Shown piece after piece: positions 54,121 to 62,349 of a stretch of DNA of 64,000 bases. Position 1 is the stretch's first letter. Every line of letters starts with the position of its first letter. The stretch is from CAWATZ01 sp963784995 (GTDB lineage Bacteria > Planctomycetota > Planctomycetia > Gemmatales > Gemmataceae). The stretch lies in NCBI GenBank assembly GCA_963784995.1, contig CAWATZ010000012.1:310001-374000 (forward strand). The letters run 5' to 3'. A program made the translations under genes and the position numbers. A model generated the notes under the pieces. It worked only from the letters and a program-made list of their open reading frames with translations. It was not told the DNA's origin and searched no databases.

Positions 54121-57100
54121 CTACTTCCCCTCGTTCACGCTCAGCAGGACACCCTGGCTCCGCGCCTCGTGTTCGGGGTTGTAATACTCCCAGGCGACAG
54201 CCGGTGCTGCCGTGACTTTCCCCGACAGGCCCGCCCGCAGCCGATACGACAACCCCAGGGACTCGCCCGATTCCAGACCGTACAGGTAGAGCAAGACCTT
54301 GCCGGGCGACTGCTGCACCTTGGCGACCCCCTTGTCCTTGACAAACAGGGCCAGGTCGTCCGGCTCCGGCGTGAAGCCCGGTGGGACCGGCAATTGCAGC
54401 ATCACCATCGGAGCCGGCATCGCCTGCCGGTTGACGAGCCGGACCGTCGTGGTGACGGTCTCGCCCACCTTGCACTCCTTCCGGTCATAATCCAGGGCCA
54501 GTTGAAACGCTCGTCGCTCCGGCTGCTCGCCGGTGGGTGTGTGATAACTGAAGGTGACCTGGTAGAGCGACGCCGAGCCGGTCTGGTCGGTCAAGTGTAA
54601 GCGATGGCTGCCGGTCCCCAGCTGACTCGAAAGCCGCACCAGCTGGACCACGTCCGACTGCTCCGCGGGAATGAGCAGCTCCTGAATCCGCTTGCCGTCC
54701 AGGGCAATCTCGATCCGCCGGGCCTGGGCATTGGCCAGGGGCCGGCCAGTCCCAGCCAGGATCGCTTTGAGGGCCAGCACGGTCGCCTGCGTGGAGTACC
54801 AGGTGCCGCAGGCGTCCTTCTGAGCGGCCAGCCAGGCCAGCGAGCCGCGCACCAGCGCCGGCTCGCGTCCCGCCGCGAGCAAGGCCATGCTCGCCAGCGC
54901 CGTCGTCTCGACGTCGCCCGCACGGCCAGCGCCGTAGAAGATCGTCGCACTGGTCGGACCCTGCTGCCACCAGACCTGATCGCCTTTCGCCGAGGAGTGT
55001 TTCCGTTCAATCAAACGATCCAGGCAAGGCCCCACGGCCGGTTCCTTTGGATTTATCGTCAGCAGGGCATTGCAGAGCAGCGCCAGGGTGTAGGGATCGC
55101 GGGCCTCCTGGGCATGTTCCACCAGGTAAGCCCGTGTCTGCTCCGCCAGTTTCGCGTCCTTGACTTCGGCGAAGACCGCCCAGGCGACATAAGCCGTGGT
55201 TGCCAGCCGACTCGCCCAGGGATGGCGGGTGGACGGTTCCCAGGAGCCATCGGGCCGCTGTTGTTCCAGCAACCAGTCCCACGTACGCCAGATCAGTTTC
55301 GGATCGACCTCGTGGACCCGGGCCATGTCCGCGAACTCCATCAGCCCGTAGGCGGTCAGCGTCACGTTCGCCGGAGCATGGCCGAACCAGTCGAAGCCGC
55401 CGCCGGGCACCTCGAACGTCAGCAAACGCTGATACCCCAGACCGACATACTCGCGGGCCTTCTTCTCCACGCCGGGCACACTGCGGCCGGTCCGCTTCAG
55501 GTAATCCAGGGCCAGGACGTTCGGGATACGTCGTCGAGGAGGTTTGCTCGAAGCAGCCATGCGGCATCTGGAAGATCTGCTCCAGCCCCTCCACCACCTG
55601 GCTGAAGCTGGATGGGTAGATGCGCACCAGGCCCTTGACGCTACCCTCGATGGCGTTGGCAGGGACCGTCAGTTCCATCTCGGCCGGCTGCTGGAGGTTG
55701 CCGTTGACCACCTGCTCCGTCCGGCGACCTCCCGGAGCCACGTCCACCTCACGCTGGACCGCGTCGGCGACGCCGGCCCCCTTCGCGGTCACCTTGAGCT
55801 GGTGCCGGCCGACCTGCCGGGCCCGCAGGCGGAAGCTCAGGGAGCGGACCTCCCCGGCGGCCAGGGCGATCTGCTTGCTGGGCTGGTCCAGCAGCTCGAG
55901 CCAGGGCGCGTCCGCCAGAGTGAGGGTGACCGTCTGCGGTCGGTCGAGGTAGCTGGACACGACCGCCGGGACCAGGATCTCATCGTTGCGGGTCAGGGCC
56001 GCCGGCAGGTTCAAATCGACGAAGAACGGCTGAAAGACGCGGACGACCGATTGCCCATTGCCGAGCCGGCCGGCCTCCGTCACCGCGCTGGCGGTCAGCC
56101 GCCAGGTGGTGATCGAGTCGGCCAGCGGCATGTCCACCTGGACCCGGCCCTGGTCGTCGGTGACCAGCTGCGGCTGCCAGAGCAGCGTCTGCGGGAACCA
56201 CTGCCGCAGCCGGGGCGGCTCGGGTTCGGCCTGCTTGAGTCGGAGTCCATCGGGGTTGGCGGCCTGCAGGTTCTGGATCGCAAGCGCGATTTGTTTGAGG
56301 TCGTTTTGCGCCTGCGAGCGGGCCGCCGCCTCGCGGACCTTCTGAGTAGCGGGAAGCATGAGACCGATCAGCAGGCAAAAACCGAGCAACAAGCCAAATA
56401 TGCAGCCTGCCGCGTTGGTCCGATACAGCGGCCGGAGCAGAACAAGCAGAAGGACCACGCCGAAGACAATGCCAAAGAGAAACCACACACCATTCACGCG
56501 CTCCAGGCCTGCTTGTCGTTTGGCTCTCGTTTCGCGCGCTTTCTGGGGATAGGAGGAGGCGTTCAGGGAGTGGTACGGTTCTCCCTGCCGGAGGACGGCG
56601 AGGGCCTCCCGCGGCACCCATTCAGGGGAGATCAGCTGCTCCCAGTCGGGTCGCAGCAAAACCCGGAAGACGCGCCGATTGCCCTCCAGGAAGGGCAGCA
56701 ACTGCTCCAGGAGGGCCTCGCGATCCGTTTGTCCCTTCTGATCCGCCGTCCGGGCGAAGAGGGCCTGCTCAAAGCGGCGCTGCTGCTCCACCGGACCGGG
56801 AAGCGTGCTGTCCGGGGACCAGGGATAGAGAGCCCGGATCGGCCGCAGCAGTTTCTCTTCCTCGGCGAACAGCGTCTCGCTCCGCGGCGCCTGGCCGGGC
56901 ACGGCGAACACCGCTTCGTCCACGGCGGCCAGGCTGAGGGCTCCCGGCGCCGGCTTGCCTTCGCTGTCGCGCAGACGCAGCGTGAGACGGGCCGTCTCCT
57001 TGGGCCGATACTCCTGCCGGTCCGCTTCCGCCTCGATGGTCAGCCGGCCCCGCTGCCGGACGTACACGGCTCGCGATTTCCGCAACGGCATTTCATCAGC

Positions 57101-58738
57101 GCCAAGGCGATAGGCACACACCTGAAGGACGCCGAACAGATCGTGGGGCAGCTCGACCGTGGCTTCGCCACGGCCGTCAGCCAGCTGTACGTGTTCCGTC
57201 CAGAGCGTTTGCCCATCCTTGAGGAAATCGACAAAGACGGTCCCTTTCCCACTTCCCAGGATGGTCAGTCGCATTTTCTCGCTGCCGTCGTAGACCGCCT
57301 TGTCGGTGCGCAGCAGGAAATCCTCTTTCGCTTCCCCGCAGGGCAGCGTAAAGGAATGCGCTCCGCTCTTCCCACCAGCACCCGTGGCCCGCAGGTCAAG
57401 GACGACTTCCTTGTTCTCAGGCGTCACGTCCAGGGTTGCGATTCCCAGCTCATCGGTGGTCAGCGGCTCTTTGAACCCGGCCACGGTCAGCCGGGCTTGC
57501 GCCGGTCGGCCGTCCGGGTAAGCGGCCAGCAAGTAAATGGTGTTGGGAATGCCCTGGACCAGGTTTCCGCCTTCGGGGATCGCCTCGATGCGCAGGGGCC
57601 GGGCGGTGACCAGGCTGGCCACCGTGACCGTCTCCCGCTGCCCGGCCGAATCGGTCACCTGCACCGCCAGGCGGACCTGTGCGTCCCGCTCGCGCGTCCG
57701 CTCGGCCGCCGTTTCCGGCAAAGCACCTCGGAACTCCGCGATTCCCTCCGTATTGGTGCGGACGGTGATCCGCCGGCCCTTCTCGGCGGGGTCGCCCTCC
57801 ATGCGGACTTCCAGCAGAACCTCGGCGTTCGCGACTGGCTTGCCGTGGAAGTAGCGGGCCTGGATCTTGCCCTGCACGGTGTCGCCGGGCTGGTAGTACG
57901 GCTGAGTCAGCGTGACGCTTATCTTGAACTTCGGCAGCACGTACGTCTTGACCTCGATGGGGACCCGGCTGCTCGATTCGCCGACCTGGCACTCCGCCTG
58001 ATACGTCCCTTCCGTGATCTCCTCCGCCAGCGGGCAGTCGGCCGAGGCGATGCCGAACTTGCTCGTTACCCCCTTGCTGCGACAGATGACGTTCCCTTTC
58101 GGGTCAAGGACGGTGAACACCATCGCCGTTTCGGCGACCGGCTTCAAATCCGGTCGGCGCAGGGCCAGGCCGCGCAGCAGGATGGTCTGGCCGGGCTGGT
58201 AAACAGGCCGATCAGTGCTGAGGCTCACCTGCCAGGCCCGCTTCAGCTTGACCGGCTGGCGGACCTCCTCCTGACCGCCCGGAGGCCAGGCGGCGACCCG
58301 CAGGACGTAGTCGCCGTCCTCCCAATCGGGCAGCTGAAGTAGAGGTGAGCCGGTGCCCTGGCTGTCCGTGTTGAACTGGGCCAGGCAAACCTTTCGGCCC
58401 GTGTCGCTCGCCAGATAGACCTGCACCGGCACGCCGGAGACGCCGGTTTGCCTGTCACGGTCCCGCACGATGATCCGCAGACTGCATTCGGCCCCCGCCA
58501 GCAGCTGATACTGGCCCAGCACCCGCAGATCGTAAGGCGAGGGCGAAAGCCACAGGAAATACAGGTGGACCGTGCCGATCACCAGCGCGACGATCAGAGT
58601 GAGCAGGGCCGTCTTGTGTGCCAGCGACCACGATAGTTTCTTTACCTGTTGCTCCGCTGACGCGGGCTCGACCACGAATCCCGGTTGGTCCGGGCGTGGC
58701 GCGGGACCTTCGCTGATGTGTTCGTTGGAGTCTGTCAT
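54121..58738 (-). CDS. Alpha-2-macroglobulin family protein with internal pilin-like segment, one-base frameshift
   Basis: About 1540 codons from ATG at 58736-58738; the earlier frame from 58816 lacks a good site. An N-terminal TM anchor (TALLTLIVALVIGTVHLYFL) is followed by MG domains (STDRPVYQPGQTILLRGLAL, TLTQPYYQPGDTVQGKIQ), a region with two further TM helices, the A2M domain (DMPLADSITTWRLTASAV), the thioester motif PHGCFEQTSS (~1060) and the thioester-domain helices (GLGYQRLLTFEVPGGGFDWF), ending with the receptor-binding-like domain. The frame breaks once, right after the thioester: TATCCCGAACGTC should read TATCCCAACGTC, so an extra base lies at 55524. Bacterial A2Ms trap proteases in the periplasm. 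An odd internal segment resembles DUF1559 pilins (see findings). Confidence 0.9.
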
Positions 58739-59222
58739 GGTGAACACCACCCTTCTGGATGAGCCAGAGTGTCTGGCTGCTGTGGAAAGAACGAGCACGA
58801 AAGAAATGAAAGCCATCTGCTACCATACCCGGGCTGATCCGGGACTTCAAACGATTTCTCGGTCCGTCTTTGTTTATTGCGACTCAGAAAACAAACGTCC
58901 TTCGCTGGTCCCCAGGGCGATGCCCTGGGCTATCCTGTTGCGCCCCTTCGGGGCGAAAGACCTGGTTTTCCGCCCCGAAGGGGCGCAACAGGATAGCCCA
59001 GGGCATCGCCCTGGGTCCGGAGGCGAGGCGGTCTTTTTCTTCCTGAGCCGCAATAAACAAGCTCCAGGGTCGGATTCCGCAGGGTCCATCGCCCTGTCGC
59101 GGACGCAAAAACCGGGAAACCCCTTGAAGTTGGAACCCGTCGCAACGTAGAAAGGTAAAGGGGGCAAGCTGCGTCGCCCTTGCTGTTTCCCCTGGACCCG
59201 TCCGCCGGCCCCTGGTTCCCTT
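58739..59222. other. Intergenic region dominated by one long hairpin
   Basis: 484 bases between the divergent alpha-2-macroglobulin gene (minus) and ABC permease gene (plus). The main content is the palindrome at 58870-59061. No ORF was accepted; ORFs on either strand read through the palindrome. Confidence 0.6.
58870..59061. repeat. Very long palindrome (family I)
   Basis: Inner perfect arms of 45 bases (58911-58955 and 58971-59015; starting CCCAGGGCGATGCCCTGGGC) with a 15-base loop. An outer pair TGTTTATTGCGACTCAG (58870-58886) and CTGAGCCGCAATAAACA (59045-59061) matches with one mismatch. CGCCCCTTCGGGGCG sub-hairpins lie within. The whole can fold into one branched hairpin. Confidence 0.9.
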
Positions 59223-60363
59223 ATGAGATTTCCTTATTCGCTGATCCTTATTGGGCGTGATCGCAACCGCTATTTGCCGGCCATCCTGGCGGTGGCCTTC
59301 TGTGCCCAGCTGACGACGCTGCAGTGGGCCTTGCTGTACGGCACCCTGTCGATCCTGTCGATGCCGATCGACGAGTCCAGCGCCGACGTGTGGGTGGCCT
59401 CGCGGGACGTTCTCAGCCTGGAGCTGGGCCATCCGATCCCCGAGCTGTGGGAGTCGCGTGTGGCAGTGCAGCCCGGAGTGGTGCGGACGGAGACGTACCT
59501 GTTCAACTTCGGTTTCTGGCACAAGCGGGGCGGCGGCTCGGAGGTGTGCTGCGTCATCGGTTCCCGGCTCGGTAACCAGGCCCTGGGCGCCATGCGCGAT
59601 CTGACGCCCGAAATGCGGCACGCTGCTGACCGAACCGGGAGCCGTGGTCGTGGACGAGTCGGAGATGAAACGGCTGGGATTGACGAAGCTCGGCGACACG
59701 GCCGAAATGATTGGTCTGGTTCCCCAGAAGGTCCGGCTGGTCGGTCTGGTGCATGGCTACAAGAGTGTCGGCGGTCCCTACGTCTTCTGTTCGCTGCGGA
59801 CCGCCCGGATGCTGTTGCCGATGTTTCAAGAAAGGCAGCACGACACCATGTACGTCCTGGCTCGCTGCCGGGACCACGCGGCCGCGCGCGACCTGGTGGA
59901 ACGGCTGCGGCAGTATCCCAGCCTCTCGGCCTTCACCCGGGAGGATTTCTCGCTGCGGACGCGCACTTACTGGCTGACGCAGACCAACGCCGGCATCGGC
60001 ATGGGAGTGACGGCCGCCCTGGCCCTGATGGTCGGCCTGGTGGTCACCAGTCAGACGCTGTACGCCGCCGTGGCCGCCTCGCTGCGGGAATACGCCGTGC
60101 TGCGGGCCCTGGGCATTCCCTCCTGGCGGATGGCCGCCCTGGTCCTGGCCCAGTCGTTCTGGGTCGGCCTGTTCGGCATCCTCCTGGCGGTGCCGATCAT
60201 CTTCGGCCTGGCTGCCGGGGCGACGAGCGCCGGGGCCAAGGTGCTGCTGACGCCGTGGTTGTTTGCGTCGGGGTTTGGGCTGACGATGGGCATGGCCCTG
60301 ATTTCCGGGCTGGGCGCGCTGCGCTCGCTGCGGTTGGTGGAACCGATTACCTTGCTGCGGTGA
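59223..60363 (+). CDS. ABC exporter permease (DevC/FtsX-like), one frameshift
   Basis: About 380 codons from ATG at 59223. The N-terminal TM helix (YLPAILAVAFCAQLTTLQWA) is followed by a periplasmic region (DESSADVWVASRDVLSLE). After a frameshift near 59620 (between LTPEMR and LLTEPGAVVVDESEMKRLG) it continues to three C-terminal TM helices (GVTAALALMVGLVVTSQTLY, VLAQSFWVGLFGILLAVPII, ASGFGLTMGMALISGLGAL), with REYAVLRALGIPSWRM typical of FtsX-type permeases. The order permease, ATPase, membrane-fusion protein matches DevCAB-type exporters (in cyanobacteria they export glycolipids). The substrate here is unknown. A perfect palindrome separates it from the ATPase gene. Confidence 0.82.
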
Positions 60364-60364
60364 C

Positions 60365-60416
60365 GAGCCGCCGGGTTTATCCCGGCGGAAAACCGCCGGG
60401 ATAAACCCGGCGGCTC
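60365..60416. repeat. Family-G perfect palindrome inside the ABC operon
   Basis: 24-base perfect arms (GAGCCGCCGGGTTTATCCCG then GCGG) with loop AAAA at 60389-60392, between the permease stop and the ATPase ribosome binding site. A single-arm copy lies at 20745-20771. Confidence 0.92.
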
Positions 60417-60429
60417 CTTGGAAAGAGAC

Positions 60430-61185
60430 ATGGTGCCAGAACGCCAGAAACCAACCCTGGAAGCCCACCACCTGTACCGCACCTTCGGCAGCGGGGAGTC
60501 GGAGACGGTGGCGCTGCACGACGTTTCCCTGGACCTGCACCCGGGTGAGGTGTTGCTGCTGATGGGCCCCTCGGGCAGCGGCAAGTCCACGCTGCTGGCG
60601 GTGCTGTCCGGCCTGCTGCGGCCCGACCGTGGCGAGGTGATTGCCCTGGGTCAGAGTCTCTGGCAGATGTCCGAGAAAGCCCAGCTGCAATTCCGGCTGC
60701 GGCACTGCGGCTTCATCTTCCAGGGCTTCAACCTGTTTCCGACGCTGACCGCCCGGGAACAGCTGGAGATGGTGCTGCGCTGGGGTGCGGGGAACCGGCG
60801 CGAAATCCCCCGGCGGGTCAAGGAGATGCTGGAACAGCTTGGTCTGGGCCGGCGCGGCGACCTGCGTGCCGACCAGCTGTCCGGCGGCGAGAAGCAGCGC
60901 GTGGCCATCGCCCGGGCCCTGATCAAGGAGCCGACCTTCTGCTTCGCGGACGAGCCGACCAGCTCGCTGGACTGGGTCCACGGCGCGCAGGTGATCAAGC
61001 TGCTGCGCTTCGCCGCCCACGAGCGCGGGGCCGCCATCTTCGTGGTGGCCCACGATCCGCGTATAATCCCGTACGCGGACCGGGTCTGCTACCTGGAAGA
61101 CGGCTGCCTGGTGCCCTGTCCCGCAGTGCCGATTCCGCACCCTGGGGAGGAAGAGAGCCGAACAACCACGGTCCACAACCCATGA
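60430..61185 (+). CDS. ABC exporter ATP-binding protein (DevA/LolD-like)
   Basis: 251 residues from ATG at 60430 with GGAAAGA upstream; a TTG at 60418 is the longer alternative. All ABC motifs are present: Walker A GPSGSGKSTLLAVLSG, Q-loop FIFQGFNLFPTL, signature LSGGEKQRVAIARAL, Walker B TFCFADEPTSSLD and H-loop VVAHDPRII. The size and the Q-loop/signature text match the MacB/LolD/DevA class that works with FtsX-like permeases. The stop overlaps the start of the membrane-fusion gene as ATGA, so the two are translationally coupled. It energises export through the preceding permease. Confidence 0.92.
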   Translation: MVPERQKPTLEAHHLYRTFGSGESETVALHDVSLDLHPGEVLLLMGPSGSGKSTLLAVLSGLLRPDRGEVIALGQSLWQMSEKAQLQFRLRHCGFIFQGFNLFPTLTAREQLEMVLRWGAGNRREIPRRVKEMLEQLGLGRRGDLRADQLSGGEKQRVAIARALIKEPTFCFADEPTSSLDWVHGAQVIKLLRFAAHERGAAIFVVAHDPRIIPYADRVCYLEDGCLVPCPAVPIPHPGEEESRTTTVHNP

Positions 61186-62276
61186 AGCACTCCTCCTTGT
61201 CGCGACGCGGCGTGTGGCTGCTGGCCCTGGTTGTCCTGGGCGTCGGCGCTCCCGTGGTCGGCTTTCTCTGGAGCCGGGCCGCGTCGGGCACGCCCTCCCT
61301 CTCCAAAGAAACCGGAGCCAGCAAGAGCGCTCACCCGACCTCCACTCCGCCGGAAGGCGTGGTCTGCTTCGGCCACGTCGATCTGGAACATGGAGTGACG
61401 CCGCTGTACCCGCTGCAGCCTGGCCGGGTGGTCAAGGTGCCGATCCGCGAAGGGGAGCAGGTCGCCGAGGGGACGGTGCTGGTTTGCCTGGAGGATGGAC
61501 CGGCCCGCAGCCGGCTGGCCGAGGCCGAGGCCGGGCTGGACGTTGCCCAGCTGCAGCTGGCTCGGGCCCGCAAACTGCCCGAGCAGCAGCGCAGCCGGAT
61601 CGCCCAGCAAGAGGACTCCGTCGAGGTGATGCGTTACAAGCTGGCCGCGGCTCGCCGGATGGCGGCCCGCAAACAGAAGCTGGCGGACCAGCGGCTGATC
61701 GACGCCGACGAGCCGATCATCAGCGAGGATCACGTTCGCGAGCTGGAGGCGCTGGAGCGCGCGGAGAAGAAGCGGCTGGCGGACCTGAAGCGGGAAGACC
61801 CCCAGGAAGACGTTCGCCGGGCCGAGAAGGAGGTGGCCATTGCAAAGGCTCGCGTCGATCAGGCGCGCTTCGCCCTGAATGACTGCACCGTCAAGGCCCC
61901 GGGTCGTGGCACCGCCCTGCGTATCATGGTCGGGCCCGGTGACGTCCTCAGCGGCCAGCCGAAGCAGCCGGCGGTGCTGTTCGCCGCCGAGGGGCCGCTG
62001 GTGATCCGGGCCGAGGTGGAGCAGGAGTTTGTCGGCAGGGTCGCGGTGGGGATGGCGGTCCGGGTCGAGGACGAGTTCGATCCGGAGAAATCCTGGCCGG
62101 GCAAGGTCGAGCGCGTGGCCCGCTGGTTCTCCCAGCGCCGCTCCATCATGAATGAGCCGTCCGAGCTGAACGACGTCCGGACTGTGGAGTGTCTGATCAA
62201 GCTGGATTCCGACCAGATGCCGTTGCGTCTGGGCCAGCGCGTGCGGGTGAAGATCGGGATGGGCAAGGCGGAGTAA
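61182..62276 (+). CDS. HlyD/DevB-like membrane-fusion (periplasmic adaptor) protein
   Basis: 364 residues; ATG overlaps the ATPase stop. An N-terminal TM helix (GVWLLALVVLGVGAPVVGFL) is followed by a lipoyl-like segment (PLQPGRVVKVPIREGEQVAE, VLVCLEDG), a long helical hairpin (~105-225, LAEAEAGLDVAQLQLARA, ERAEKKRLADLKREDP) and a beta-barrel part (CTVKAPGRGTALRIMVGPGD, VRVEDEFDPEKSWPGKVERV). It links the inner-membrane ABC permease to an outer-membrane partner that is not in the window. Its stop codon lies three bases before a perfect palindrome shared with the convergent cytochrome gene. Confidence 0.88.
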   Translation: MKHSSLSRRGVWLLALVVLGVGAPVVGFLWSRAASGTPSLSKETGASKSAHPTSTPPEGVVCFGHVDLEHGVTPLYPLQPGRVVKVPIREGEQVAEGTVLVCLEDGPARSRLAEAEAGLDVAQLQLARARKLPEQQRSRIAQQEDSVEVMRYKLAAARRMAARKQKLADQRLIDADEPIISEDHVRELEALERAEKKRLADLKREDPQEDVRRAEKEVAIAKARVDQARFALNDCTVKAPGRGTALRIMVGPGDVLSGQPKQPAVLFAAEGPLVIRAEVEQEFVGRVAVGMAVRVEDEFDPEKSWPGKVERVARWFSQRRSIMNEPSELNDVRTVECLIKLDSDQMPLRLGQRVRVKIGMGKAE

Positions 62277-62278
62277 CC

Positions 62279-62349
62279 GTAGGGTGGGCCGAGCGCAGCG
62301 AGGCCCACCGCCAACCCCGGTGGGCCTCGCTGCGCTCGGCCCACCCTAC
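62279..62349. repeat. Family-H perfect palindrome at convergent gene ends
   Basis: 32-base perfect arms (GTAGGGTGGGCCGAGCGCAG then CGAGGCCCACCG) with a seven-base loop. The stop codon of the minus-strand cytochrome gene (62346-62348) lies within the right arm. Bidirectional terminator-like. Confidence 0.92.

Noticed and set aside
55544..58342. 932-codon plus-strand ORF
   Set aside because: Antisense to the alpha-2-macroglobulin gene; no motif and Gln/Arg/Gly-rich shadow composition.
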